A DNA stretch of 64,000 bases, from the NCBI RefSeq assembly GCF_014655955.1, contig NZ_BNBO01000015.1, positions 92,535 through 156,534 on the forward strand, written 5' to 3'. Positions 36,175 to 45,066 of the stretch are shown here, in pieces (positions within the stretch are counted from its first letter, which is position 1; each line of letters starts with the position of its first letter). Origin of the DNA: Kitasatospora indigofera (GTDB taxonomy: Bacteria; Actinomycetota; Actinomycetes; Streptomycetales; Streptomycetaceae). Made by a program: the position numbers and the translations under genes. The notes under the pieces were generated by a model. That model had not been told where the DNA came from, did no database searches, and saw nothing but the letters and a program-made list of their open reading frames with translations.

Positions 36175-37305
36175 TCAGCCGGAGAGGCGGACCGGCATGA
36201 TCAGGTACTGGTAGGCCTCGTCCGCCTCGGCGTCCACCGCGGGCTTGCCGCTGAGCAGCGCCGGCTTGGTCGAGGTGGTGAAGCTGAGCTGGGCGTACGC
36301 GGAGTCGATGGCCTTGAGGCCCTCCTCCAGGTAGCCCGGGTTGAACGCGATCGAGATGTCGTCGCCTTCGAGGTCCGCGTCGATCCGCTCGGTGGCCTGG
36401 GCGTCGTCGCCCGAACCGGCCTCCAGCGTCAGCACGCCCTGCTCGAAGTTGAGCCGGACCGGGGTGTTGCGCTCGGCGACCAGCGAGACGCGCTTGAGCG
36501 CCTCCAGGAAGGGCTGGGTCTGGATCGCCGCGACGGCGTTGAACTCGGTCGGGAAGAGGCTGCGGAACTTCGGGAACTCACCCTCCAGCAGGCGGGTGGT
36601 GGTCCGGCGGCCGGCGCCCTCGAAGCCGATCAGGCCCTCGCCCGCGCCGCCCGAGGCCAGCGCGATCGAGACGGTGTCACCGCTGCCCAGGGACTTGGCG
36701 ATGTCCTGGAGGGTCTTGGCGGGCACCAGTGCCACCGCGGAGATGTCGGCCTGCTCGGGCTTCCACATCAGCTCGCGGACCGCGAAGCGGTACCGGTCGG
36801 TGGCGGCCAGGGTGATCCGGTCGCCCTCGATCTCGACCCGCACACCGGTGAGCACCGGCAGGGTGTCGTCGCGGCCGGCCGCGACCGCGGCCTGGCTGAC
36901 CGCCGAGGCGAACACGTCGCCCGGGACGGTGCCGGTGGCGGTGGGCATCTGCGGCAGCGCCGGGTACTCGTCCACCGGCAGGGTCGGCAGGGTGAACCGC
37001 GAGCTGCCGCAGACCACGCTGACCCGCTGGCCGTCGGTGGAGATCTCCACAGGCCTGTTGGGAAGGTTGCGCGAGATGTCGTTCAGCAGCCGGCCGGAGA
37101 CCAGCACGGTGCCGGCCTCCTCCACGTCCGCTTCGAGCTCGACCCGGGCCGAGACCTCGTAGTCGAACCCGGACAGCGCCAGGCTGCCCTCCTGCGCCGT
37201 CAGCAGCAGGCCGGCCAGCACCGGCACCGGCGGCCGCGCCGGGAGGCTGCGAGCAGCCCAGGCCACCGCCTCCGCGAGAACGTCACGCTCCACCCGGAAC
37301 TTCAC
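36175..37305 (-). CDS. dnaN: DNA polymerase III beta sliding clamp
   Basis: A 376-residue clamp, the usual Streptomyces length, starting KFRVERDVLAEAVAWAARSLP. Three clamp domains are readable: VLAGLLLTAQEGSLALSGFDYEVSA; FASAVSQAAVAAGRDDTLPVLTGV and LAATDRYRFAVRELMW; FLEALKRVSLVAERNTPVRLNF ending YLIMPVRLSG. It tethers the polymerase to DNA. GTG 37305 with AGGAGG 9 bases upstream. oriC lies directly upstream. Confidence 0.97.
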   Translation of the reverse strand: MKFRVERDVLAEAVAWAARSLPARPPVPVLAGLLLTAQEGSLALSGFDYEVSARVELEADVEEAGTVLVSGRLLNDISRNLPNRPVEISTDGQRVSVVCGSSRFTLPTLPVDEYPALPQMPTATGTVPGDVFASAVSQAAVAAGRDDTLPVLTGVRVEIEGDRITLAATDRYRFAVRELMWKPEQADISAVALVPAKTLQDIAKSLGSGDTVSIALASGGAGEGLIGFEGAGRRTTTRLLEGEFPKFRSLFPTEFNAVAAIQTQPFLEALKRVSLVAERNTPVRLNFEQGVLTLEAGSGDDAQATERIDADLEGDDISIAFNPGYLEEGLKAIDSAYAQLSFTTSTKPALLSGKPAVDAEADEAYQYLIMPVRLSG

Positions 37306-38516
37306 CGGTAACCGCCTCCTGGATCGAGCTCTCGCTCGCACGTCTCTGGTTCGTTCTTGATCGACTGCCGGCACCTGCCCGCCGAGCGCTGCCACTCCGC
37401 ATCCGGTTGCCGAAGGACAGTCTGACGTACTCCACCGACAGACGGGGCAGACGGGCGGAAGCAACCCGAACAGGTGTCGGGCGACGGTTGTCCACAGATT
37501 TCGGCCCACCCCCTGTTAACCGAGTTCCAGGGGTCTATAGGTGTAGTGGTAGTAGTAGGGCCTGTGGATACCGTGGATAACCCTGTTTTTGCAGGTCAGG
37601 CCACCTTTTTTGTCCACAGAGCCTGTGGACGCCGCCGGTGGATAACCAGGGCCCGCTGTGGATGGCGGAGCGTTACCCACAGGGCACGCTCTGTATCCAC
37701 AGGTTATCCCCAGGCCTGTCCCCAGATCATGCACCGGTTATCCACGGGGCCCGGTCAACATTACGTGACGCCTTTCACACCGGCGCATGAACGGCCGGGC
37801 AATGTTGTCGAACTGTGGACGCCGCTGTGGAGAACCTGGGGATAACCGGCCGCAGCCTGGGGACGAGCGGTGGACAACCCGGACGGCCTACTGACGGCCC
37901 GGCAGATGTCCACAGGCTGTGGATAACTGTTGTGCACAAGTCCACAGGCACCTGACCTGCGCTGAAGAGCGTAGCGGCGTAGCCCCTGTGGAGGAATTCT
38001 GGATAACTTCCGGCTCCCCAGGCTGTGGACGGGGAAAAGTCACCCGTTCCTGTGGACAACGGCCCTCGGGGGCCGGTCCGTTCGAATACCTGGTCAGATG
38101 TTCGGCGGGGCGGCCCGCCTGGCGATCCGTCCGTCGCGGGCATCCTGCCCCGGAATTCGGGCCCGTACACACCCGGGGTCCGCCGATCCGGTCGGCCGGG
38201 GGTTCCGTGCCTCGTCGTCGCGGGGCCGGCGGGCGACCTGGCCGGCGGCGCACCGGCGGCGGGCCGCCGGCGGTCAACGGCGTTGCTGGGCACGGCGGTA
38301 CGGGGCACGGCGGTGCTGGGCGCCCAACGGCCCGTCCGGCCCCGTGCCGCGCACCCCGTACCCGCGATCCCCCTCCGCGGCCCTCCCCCGCACCCCGCGC
38401 CAGGGAAGGGGCCGGGAGGGTGCCAGGAAGGCCCCGGGAATGCCCCCGGACATGCCGAAGGGGCGCCGGGACCCTGCCCCGACACCCCCGTGGATGTCTC
38501 AACCGCCGTGGCGCGG
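37306..38516. other. oriC: chromosomal replication origin oriC (dnaN-dnaA gap)
   Basis: A 1.2-kb gene-free gap. I find twelve 9-mers within one mismatch of TTRTNCACA: perfect ones at 37488, 37610 and 37930 (plus strand) and 37918 and 38051 (minus strand); one-mismatch ones at 37563, 37572, 37637, 37693, 37704, 37738 and 37869. They fall in 37488-38059, in both orientations. AT-richer stretches occur near 37540-37620 (TGTTTTTGC and CTTTTTTGTCC). The right part (38080-38500) is GC-rich without boxes. Box density and location between dnaN and dnaA make this the functional origin. Confidence 0.95.
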
Positions 38517-40505
38517 TCAGCTCTTGATGCGGTTGGTCAGCTCGGTGACCTGGTTGTAGATGGAGCGCCGCTCGGCCATCAGCGAGCGGATCTTGCGGTC
38601 CGCGTGCATCACCGTGGTGTGGTCCCGGCCGCCGAACTGGGCGCCGATCTTCGGCAGCGAGAGGTCGGTCAGCTCGCGACAGAGGTACATCGCGATCTGA
38701 CGCGCCGTCACCAGGACGCGGCTGCGCGAGGATCCGCAGAGGTCGTCGACGCCCAGGCCGAAGTACGCGGCCGTCTGCTGCATGATGACCTGCGCGGTGA
38801 TCTCCGGGCCGGCGTCCTCGTCCCCGCCGGGGATCAGGTCCTTGAGGACGATGCCCGCCAACTCCAGGTCCACCGGCGCCCGGTTGAGGTTGGCGAACGC
38901 GGTGACCCGGATCAGCGCGCCCTCCAGCTCCCGGATGTTGCGGGTGATCCGGGACGCGATGAACTCCAGCACGTCGGCGGGGGCGTTCAGTTGCTCCTGG
39001 ATCGCCTTCTTGCGCAGGATCGCGATCCGGGTCTCCAGCTCGGGCGGGGTGACGTCGGTGATGAGCCCCCACTCGAAGCGGTTGCGGAGCCGGTCCTCCA
39101 GCGTGATCAGCTGCTTGGGCGGCCGGTCGGAGGAGAGCACGATCTGCTTGTTGGCGTTGTGCAGGGTGTTGAAGGTGTGGAAGAACTCCTCCTGCGTGGA
39201 CTCCTTGCTCGCCAGGAACTGCACGTCGTCGACCAGCAGGATGTCCATGTCCCGGTAGCGCTTGCGGAACGCGTCCGCCTTGCCGTCCCGGATCGAGTTG
39301 ATGAACTCGTTGGTGAACTCCTCGGAGCTCACGTACCGCACCCGGGTCCCCGGGAAGAGGCTGCGCGAGTAGTGCCCGATGGCGTGCAGCAGGTGGGTCT
39401 TGCCGAGCCCGGACTCCCCGTAGATGAACAGCGGGTTGTACGCCTTGGCGGGCGCCTCGGCCACCGCCACCGCGGCGGCGTGCGCGAAGCGGTTGCTGGC
39501 GCCGATGACGAAGGTGTCGAAGAGGTACTTGGGGTTCAGCCGCGCGGCCGGCTCGTCCTTGCGGGAGCCGCCGGCCGGGGGGGCGCCGGGCGGTGCGGGC
39601 ACCCCGGGGCTCGGGCTGCGGTCCGGCAGGCCGGGGCGGGCCGAGCGCTCCGGGGGCTCCGGCTGCGGGCGGACGGCGGGCACCGCGCGCGGCCGCGGGT
39701 CGGCCGGCAGCGAGCCGTTGTCGGAGGCGTCCTGCTGCGGACGGCCGACGGGCCGCCGTCCGCCCGGCCGGGCGTCGCCGGGCGCCGGGCCGTACGCGCC
39801 GCCGAAGAGGTCGCCCTGCCCGGCGACCGGCGGGCCCTGGTGCTCCGGCTGCTCGCGGTAGCCCTGCCGCGGCGGCTGCTCCTGCTCCTGGTAGCCGCCC
39901 TGCTGGTCCCAGGCCGGGCCCTGGTTCTCGGCCGCCGGCCAGGACTGCGGGGCGCCGCCGTACGGCGCGGGCCGCTGCTCGTACCCGGCGGTGTCGTAGC
40001 GGCCGCGCTCGTAGCCCTGGTCGTAGGAGCGGTCGTAGGGGCGCCCGTACTCCTCGCCGGCCGGCGGGTAGGCCTCGGGCCGGGGGGAGCGGTAGTCCGG
40101 CTCCTCGCGGTACGGCGGCCGGGCGGGCTGGTCGGGCTGGCCGGACCACTCGCCCTGGCGGCCCTGGCCGTCCTCGGGGGCCTGCCGCTGCTGCGGTTCG
40201 GCGGGTGCCTGCGGGGCCGGTGCGGCGGCCGGGGGGACGGCGTTGGCGTCCACCATCACGGCGATCCGGACCGGGCGGCCGAACTCGCGGCTCAGCGCGT
40301 CGCTGAGCTGCGGAAGCAGCCGGCCCTCCAGCACCTGCTTGGCGAACTCGTTCGGCGCCGCCAGCAGAGCGGTGTCGTGCATCATCCACATCGGCTGGGT
40401 GCGGCGCACCCACTGCTTGTCCTTGTCACCGACATCCGGGTCGTTGACCAGCCGCTCGACGACCCTCGCCCAGACCGGGACGAGATCGCTGTTGACTTCA
40501 GCCAC
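38517..40505 (-). CDS. dnaA: chromosomal replication initiator DnaA
   Basis: A 662-residue initiator. Domain I (VWARVVERLVNDP, about 1-90), a very long Pro/Gln/Tyr/Gly-rich domain II (about 95-320, typical of Streptomyces), domain III AAA+ (LNPKYLFDTFVIGASNRFAH, Walker A GESGLGKTHLLHAIGH, Walker B ILLVDDVQFLASKE), and domain IV DNA-binding (LCGSSRSRVLVTARQIAMYLCRELTDLSLPKIG, GGRDHTTVMHA). It binds the oriC boxes. GTG 40505. A consensus DnaA box at 40641-40649 upstream suggests autoregulation. Confidence 0.97.
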   Translation of the reverse strand: MAEVNSDLVPVWARVVERLVNDPDVGDKDKQWVRRTQPMWMMHDTALLAAPNEFAKQVLEGRLLPQLSDALSREFGRPVRIAVMVDANAVPPAAAPAPQAPAEPQQRQAPEDGQGRQGEWSGQPDQPARPPYREEPDYRSPRPEAYPPAGEEYGRPYDRSYDQGYERGRYDTAGYEQRPAPYGGAPQSWPAAENQGPAWDQQGGYQEQEQPPRQGYREQPEHQGPPVAGQGDLFGGAYGPAPGDARPGGRRPVGRPQQDASDNGSLPADPRPRAVPAVRPQPEPPERSARPGLPDRSPSPGVPAPPGAPPAGGSRKDEPAARLNPKYLFDTFVIGASNRFAHAAAVAVAEAPAKAYNPLFIYGESGLGKTHLLHAIGHYSRSLFPGTRVRYVSSEEFTNEFINSIRDGKADAFRKRYRDMDILLVDDVQFLASKESTQEEFFHTFNTLHNANKQIVLSSDRPPKQLITLEDRLRNRFEWGLITDVTPPELETRIAILRKKAIQEQLNAPADVLEFIASRITRNIRELEGALIRVTAFANLNRAPVDLELAGIVLKDLIPGGDEDAGPEITAQVIMQQTAAYFGLGVDDLCGSSRSRVLVTARQIAMYLCRELTDLSLPKIGAQFGGRDHTTVMHADRKIRSLMAERRSIYNQVTELTNRIKS

Positions 40506-40940
40506 TGGTGCACGCTTTCTCGGTTCCCCGCGGCTCCAGCAGGGGTTGATGGATCTAGAGACTGTGGATCGGAGAAGGATCGAAGAACAAACCAGACAAG
40601 TCCTGCAACGGTAGTCAGCGGGCAGACCTGATTCAAGTCGTTGTCCACAGGCTGTGGGCGACGGGGACCCTTGGCCCGTGGGCGTGTCATCACCCGGTTT
40701 GACCCTCGGACCCGCGTCCGCGTACCGTAACCAGGTCGAGTTGTCGATGGCCGCTGCCGCATGTCCGCGGGTCCACCCGCTTCACATAAGGCGCGCAGCA
40801 CGGGCGCCGTGGATTGTCCAGAACCCCAGCAGACCTGGGAGGACGGGCCGGATTTCCTATCCCAAGGGGAGATCACGCGGACGCACGGTGACGGCCAAGC
40901 GACCCCCCGTCATCCTACGATTCACCTCAGGAGCCCCCGA
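40506..40940. promoter_or_regulatory. dnaA/rpmH divergent promoter region with a DnaA box
   Basis: A 435-bp gap between divergent dnaA and rpmH. A perfect TTGTCCACA lies at 40641-40649, with a second weaker opposed box (CTGTGGGC) right after. The rest shows no gene; both promoters and the rpmH leader must be here. Confidence 0.7.
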
Positions 40941-41078
40941 GTGAGCAAGCGCACCTTCCAGCCGAACAACCGTCGTCGCGCGAAGACCCACGGCTTCCGG
41001 CTGCGTATGCGTACGCGCGCCGGCCGCGCCATCCTGGCGACCCGCCGCGCCAAGGGCCGTACCAACATCTCCGCCTGA
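40941..41078 (+). CDS. rpmH: 50S ribosomal protein L34
   Basis: 45 residues, complete: SKRTFQPNNRRRAKTHGFRL, RMRTRAGRAILATRRAKGR, then TNISA. GTG 40941 with AGGAG upstream. It begins the rpmH-rnpA-yidD-yidC-jag run, transcribed away from dnaA. Confidence 0.97.
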   Translation: MSKRTFQPNNRRRAKTHGFRLRMRTRAGRAILATRRAKGRTNISA

Positions 41079-41096
41079 TCCGCGCCAGAGTCTGTT

Positions 41097-41525
41097 GTGC
41101 TGCCCTCCGAGAACCGGCTGCGGCGGCGCCAGGACTTCGCGACCGCGGTGAAACGCGGTCGACGGGCCGGCCGGCCCCTTCTGGTCGTCCATCTCAGCAG
41201 AGACGGTGACCCCGGGGGGCAGGCCGACCGGACCAGCGACTTCCGCCCGCACGTCGCCGAGGGGACTCCTTCGGCGCGTGCGGGTTTCGTCGTGAGCAAG
41301 GCCGTGGGTTCCGCGGTCGTGCGCAACCTGGTGAAGCGTCGCCTGCGTCACCTGGTCCGTGATCGTCTGTCCAGGCTGCCCGCCGGTAGCCTGATAGTGG
41401 TGCGCGCGCTGCCCCCGGCAGGGTCCGCCTCGTACCACGATCTTGAGCACGACCTGGACGCGGCCCTGAAGCGGCTGCTCCGGGCGGAGCCGACCGCCAC
41501 CGTGCCGACGGGAGCAGGGCGATGA
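41097..41525 (+). CDS. rnpA: ribonuclease P protein component
   Basis: 142 residues. LPSENRLRRRQDFATAVKRGRRAGRP at the start and the RNR signature AVVRNLVKRRLRHLVRDRL place it in the RnpA family, which assists the RNase P RNA in tRNA 5' maturation. An insert of charged residues (about 38-56) separates the first strands. GTG 41097; stop overlaps the yidD ATG (ATGA). Confidence 0.95.
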   Translation: MLPSENRLRRRQDFATAVKRGRRAGRPLLVVHLSRDGDPGGQADRTSDFRPHVAEGTPSARAGFVVSKAVGSAVVRNLVKRRLRHLVRDRLSRLPAGSLIVVRALPPAGSASYHDLEHDLDAALKRLLRAEPTATVPTGAGR

Positions 41526-41890
41526 AGTACCTGCTGATGGGTCTGATCCGGGTCTACCAGTGGACCATCAGCCCGCTGCTCGGTCCGGTCTGCCGCTACT
41601 ACCCGTCGTGCTCCCACTACGGCTACGAGGCCGTGCGGGTGCACGGTGCGATCAAGGGCAGCGGTCTGACCGCCTGGCGAATCCTGCGCTGCAACCCGTG
41701 GACGCCCGGTGGGGTGGACCACGTGCCGGCACGCAAGCACCCGGTGTGGCACCACCGGCTGCGTGACCTGTTGACCTCCCGTGGCAGGGCCGACACCGGA
41801 GCACCGGTGACCGCGCCCTCCGCCGGTCCGGAGCCCGAGGGCCCGGCGACCATCGGCCCGGTGGCCGATCCCAATGTCCAAGGAGCCTGA
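41522..41890 (+). CDS. yidD: membrane protein insertion efficiency factor YidD
   Basis: 122 residues. The family core is RVYQWTISPLLGPVCRYYPSCSHYGYEAV, then HGAIKGSGLTAWRILRCNPW and GGVDHVP, with the conserved cysteines. The Pro/Gly-rich tail is an extension. It helps YidC-dependent insertion. Start overlaps the rnpA stop by 4 bases, so the two are coupled. Confidence 0.95.
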   Translation: MKYLLMGLIRVYQWTISPLLGPVCRYYPSCSHYGYEAVRVHGAIKGSGLTAWRILRCNPWTPGGVDHVPARKHPVWHHRLRDLLTSRGRADTGAPVTAPSAGPEPEGPATIGPVADPNVQGA

Positions 41891-41893
41891 CCG

Positions 41894-43069
41894 GTGACGT
41901 TCTCCTTCCTCAATCCGCTGTACACCATGGTGTCCTGGATCATCGTCCAGTTCCATTCGTTGTACAGCCACGTCTTCGACCCGGACGGCGGCTGGGCCTG
42001 GGGCCTGGCCATCGCCTCGATGGTGATCGTCATCCGGATCTGCCTGATCCCGCTCTTCGTGAAGCAGATCAAGGCGACCCGGGCCATGCAGGCGATCCAG
42101 CCGAAGATGAAGGCCATCCAGGAGCGCTACAAGAACGACAAGCAGCGCCAGTCCGAAGAGATGATGAAGCTGTACAAGGAGGCGGGTACCAACCCGTTCT
42201 CCAGCTGCCTTCCCATCCTCGTGCAGGCGCCGTTCTTCACCGCCCTCTACGGCGTGCTGGCCTCGGTGGCCAAGAACAAGCCGATCGGCGTCATCGACGG
42301 TGCGCTGCTGGTCAGCGCCGGCAAGGCGCACATCTTCGGCGCCCCGCTCTCGGCCACCTTCCTGAGCAGCAACGAGGTCAGCGTCAAGATCGTCACCGCG
42401 GTGATGATCATCCTGATGTCGGCGTCGCAGTTCATCACCCAGCGCCAGCTGATGACCAAGAACATGGACCTCACGGTCAAGACGCCGTTCATGCAGCAGC
42501 AGAAGATGCTGATGTACGTCTTCCCGATCATGTTCGCCGTGATGGGCATCAACTTCCCCGTCGGTGTCCTCGTCTACTGGCTGACCACCAACGTGTGGTC
42601 GATGGGCCAGCAGCTGATCGTCATCCGCAACAACCCGACGCCGGGCAGCCAGGCCTGGGACGAGCGTCAGGCGCGGCTGAAGAAGGCCGGCCGGATCAAC
42701 CCGGACGGCTCCGTCATCAAGGGCAAGCTCTTCGGCCTGATCCCCCCCACGGCCGGCAAGCAGGCGTCCGCCGCCGCGGTCGTCGAGGAGTCGGTGCAGG
42801 TGCGCCGGCAGCAGCCCCGCAAGCTGACCAAGGCCCAGCGCCAGCACGGCGCCGCCCAGCCGGTCGCGCTGACCAAGGACGACCAGCCGCAGGACGCCGC
42901 GCCCGAGGAGGCCGTGCCGGCCGAGACCGGGACGGCCGTCAAGACCCCGGCCAAGCAGGCCGCCGCCAAGCAGGTCGTCGGCAAGCAGGCCGGTGCCAAG
43001 CAGGGCACCCGCCAGCAGCCGAAGCGTGGCGGACAGCAGGGTGGCCAGCGGCCGAGGAAGAAGTCCTGA
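41894..43069 (+). CDS. yidC: membrane protein insertase YidC
   Basis: 391 residues. FLNPLYTMVSWIIVQFHSLY start, five predicted helices, the conserved hydrophilic-groove Arg in MVIVIRICLIPL, cytoplasmic loop KQIKATRAMQAIQPKMKAIQ, NPFSSCLPILVQAPFFTALY and FPVGVLVYWLTTNVW. A long Lys/Gln/Ala-rich cytoplasmic tail (about 290-391) probably binds ribosomes. It inserts proteins into the cytoplasmic membrane, with or without Sec. GTG 41894 with AAGGAG 9 bases upstream. Confidence 0.96.
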   Translation: MTFSFLNPLYTMVSWIIVQFHSLYSHVFDPDGGWAWGLAIASMVIVIRICLIPLFVKQIKATRAMQAIQPKMKAIQERYKNDKQRQSEEMMKLYKEAGTNPFSSCLPILVQAPFFTALYGVLASVAKNKPIGVIDGALLVSAGKAHIFGAPLSATFLSSNEVSVKIVTAVMIILMSASQFITQRQLMTKNMDLTVKTPFMQQQKMLMYVFPIMFAVMGINFPVGVLVYWLTTNVWSMGQQLIVIRNNPTPGSQAWDERQARLKKAGRINPDGSVIKGKLFGLIPPTAGKQASAAAVVEESVQVRRQQPRKLTKAQRQHGAAQPVALTKDDQPQDAAPEEAVPAETGTAVKTPAKQAAAKQVVGKQAGAKQGTRQQPKRGGQQGGQRPRKKS

Positions 43070-43136
43070 CCGGACCTCCGCCCGATCTTCGTTCCCGGCC
43101 CGCCAATCCGGGCCCCACTTCCGAAGGAGTCCATCA

Positions 43137-43670
43137 GTGACGGAAGGCACCACCACCTCCGCTGTCGAAGCCGAGGCCGAGGGCAGCGCCGACGACAGCC
43201 TCATCGCGCGCCTGGAGCAGGAGGGCGAGATCGCGGCCGACTACCTGGAAGGTCTGCTGGACATCGCCGACCTCGACGGTGACATCGACATGGACGTCGA
43301 GGGCGACCGCGCCCTGGTCTCCATCGTCGGCGAGGGCAACGACCGTGCGCTGCAGCGCCTGGTCGGCCAGGACGGCGAGGTGCTGGAGGCGCTGCAGGAG
43401 CTGACCCGGTTGGCCGTCCACCGGGAGACCGGCGAGCGCAGCCGCCTCATGCTGGACATCGCCGGATTCCGGGCCCGCAAGCGGTCCGAGCTGGCGGCGC
43501 TGGGCGCGCAGGCGGCCGAGCAGGTCAAGAGCACGGGCGAGCAGGTCAAGCTGCGGCCGATGACGCCGTTCGAGCGCAAGGTCGTGCACGACGCCGTCGC
43601 CGCCGCCGGGCTCCGCAGTGAGTCCGAGGGCGAGGAGCCGCAGCGTTTCGTGGTCGTGCTGCCGGGCTGA
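43137..43670 (+). CDS. jag: Jag/KhpB-type RNA-binding protein (KH and R3H)
   Basis: 177 residues. After an acidic N-terminus, KH domain (LEGLLDIADLDGDIDMDVEGDRALVSIVGEG, then LQRLVGQDGEVLEALQELTRLAV) and R3H domain (LDIAGFRARKRSELAALGAQ, MTPFERKVVHDAVAAAG). It should bind RNA and affect envelope gene expression. GTG 43137 with AAGGAG 8 bases upstream; this is the last gene before the terminator. Confidence 0.93.
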   Translation: MTEGTTTSAVEAEAEGSADDSLIARLEQEGEIAADYLEGLLDIADLDGDIDMDVEGDRALVSIVGEGNDRALQRLVGQDGEVLEALQELTRLAVHRETGERSRLMLDIAGFRARKRSELAALGAQAAEQVKSTGEQVKLRPMTPFERKVVHDAVAAAGLRSESEGEEPQRFVVVLPG

Positions 43671-43707
43671 AGCCGGTGACATCGCGGCCGCGGCCACGAT
43701 GAGTGTC

Positions 43708-43736
43708 GACCCCGTCCGCCGTGTGCGGGCGGGGTC
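43708..43736 (+). terminator. jag terminator
   Basis: 12-bp stem with one wobble pair (43708-43719 with 43725-43736), 5-base loop, 37 bp after the jag stop. Confidence 0.7.
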
Positions 43737-43773
43737 GTCGTCCCTTTGCGGAGCGCACCGTTTGGCGGGAGAT

Positions 43774-43787
43774 GTTTCACGTGAAAC
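43774..43787. other. parS: parS site 1
   Basis: Perfect GTTTCACGTGAAAC, the Streptomyces ParB-binding palindrome, in the jag-rsmG gap. Confidence 0.95.
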
Positions 43788-43832
43788 GGTGCTGGAGTGC
43801 GGTCGGTGGATTCGGTGAGCGGAGAGGCTGAG

Positions 43833-44624
43833 ATGGACACGGAGAGTGGGGCTCCCGGCGGCGAGGCGGCCGCCGAGAGCGTGGAGGGCCCGGGCCAGGC
43901 TCCGGCCGCGGCACGGGCGATCTTCGGGGACCGGTTCGAGTCCGCGGTCCGCTACACCGAGCTGCTGGCCACGGCGGGGGTCCAGCGCGGCCTGATCGGC
44001 CCGCGCGAGGTGCCGAGGCTCTGGGACCGCCACGTGCTGAACTGCGCCGTCCTGGCGGAGCTGCTGCCCACCGGGTCCTCGCTCTGCGACGTCGGCTCCG
44101 GCGCCGGACTGCCCGGCATCCCGGTCGCGCTGGCCCGCCCGGACGTCTCGGTCACCCTGCTGGAGCCGCTGCTGCGCCGGACCACCTTCCTGGAGGAGGT
44201 GGTCCGCGAGCTCGGCCTGGAGAACGTCACCGTGCTGCGCGGCCGCGCCGAGGAGATGATCGGCAAGCTCGCGGTCGACGTGGTCACCGCCCGGGCGGTG
44301 GCGCCGCTGGACCGGCTGGCCGGCTGGGGCATGCCGCTGCTGCGTCCGCACGGGCAGATGCTCGCCCTGAAGGGTGACACCGCCGAGCAGGAGCTGGCCG
44401 AGCACCGGGCCGGGCTGGCGAAGCTCGGAGCGGTCGAGTCCTCGGTGATCTCGGTGGGCGAGGGCACGCTGGAGACCTCGACCCGGGTGATCCAGGTCAA
44501 GGCGGGGGAGAGCCCCGGCGGGGTCAAGGCCGCCACCCGGCGGGCCAAGGCGGCCCGGGCCGGACGGGCCGCGACCGGCAAGGGCGCCGAGCGCGGCCGC
44601 GGGGCGGGGCGCCGGCGGCGCTGA
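43833..44624 (+). CDS. rsmG: 16S rRNA (guanine-527-N7) methyltransferase RsmG
   Basis: 263 residues. SAM-binding CDVGSGAGLPGIPVALARP, VTLLEPLLRRTTFLEEVVREL, VLRGRAEE, VTARAVAPLDRLAGW and MLALKG are the RsmG/GidB motifs. It methylates G527 of 16S rRNA; loss gives low-level streptomycin resistance. ATG 43833 with GGAGAGG 5 bases upstream is preferred; GTG 43815 and 43797 are in frame. The C-terminus ends in a basic Arg/Lys/Gly tail. Confidence 0.93.
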   Translation: MDTESGAPGGEAAAESVEGPGQAPAAARAIFGDRFESAVRYTELLATAGVQRGLIGPREVPRLWDRHVLNCAVLAELLPTGSSLCDVGSGAGLPGIPVALARPDVSVTLLEPLLRRTTFLEEVVRELGLENVTVLRGRAEEMIGKLAVDVVTARAVAPLDRLAGWGMPLLRPHGQMLALKGDTAEQELAEHRAGLAKLGAVESSVISVGEGTLETSTRVIQVKAGESPGGVKAATRRAKAARAGRAATGKGAERGRGAGRRRR

Positions 44625-44677
44625 TCCGCCGGACGGCCCCGGCGCGGTCGCGCGGGAGCCGGTGCACAGGAGTCGCC

Positions 44678-44713
44678 GAACGGGCGGGTGGTCCTCGGAC
44701 CACCCGCCCGTTC
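44678..44713 (+). terminator. rsmG terminator
   Basis: 17-bp perfect inverted repeat (44678-44694 with 44697-44713). The rest of the gap to parA (to 45066) holds two parS sites and no gene. Confidence 0.85.
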
Positions 44714-44945
44714 GCGTTGTCCGGCGGCGGTACCGGTGGCGGTGGCGCGGGTGGCGGGAGCCCCCCGCCGTGGTCCGCGGGGGCCGCCGGAGTGGCCGCG
44801 GGGTGCACGCGGGGTGCATGCGGGGGTGCCGGGCAGCCCCCGCCGGCCACCGGTGCCGACGCCGGGTTACGGGGGGACGGCCATCAGGGTGACGGCGGAC
44901 CGCCGGAGTGTCGCAGCGTCAGATTTCCGACAAAGCGGGCATGGT

Positions 44946-44959
44946 GTTTCACGTGAAAC
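44946..44959. other. parS: parS site 2
   Basis: Perfect GTTTCACGTGAAAC, about 108 bp before the chosen parA start. Confidence 0.95.
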
Positions 44960-45042
44960 GTCGCTCCCTGCTCTCCGGAAGTTTCGACCTGCGGCTTCGC
45001 CGTGGGCTTGGTCGCACCTGGGCGGCGACTGTTGCCGCTCCG

Positions 45043-45056
45043 GTTTCACGTGAAAC
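45043..45056. other. parS: parS site 3
   Basis: Perfect GTTTCACGTGAAAC, ending 10 bp before the chosen parA ATG. Sites 2 and 3 are 97 bp apart, so ParB bound here could cover the parAB promoter. Confidence 0.95.
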
Positions 45057-45066
45057 ACTGACCCCC

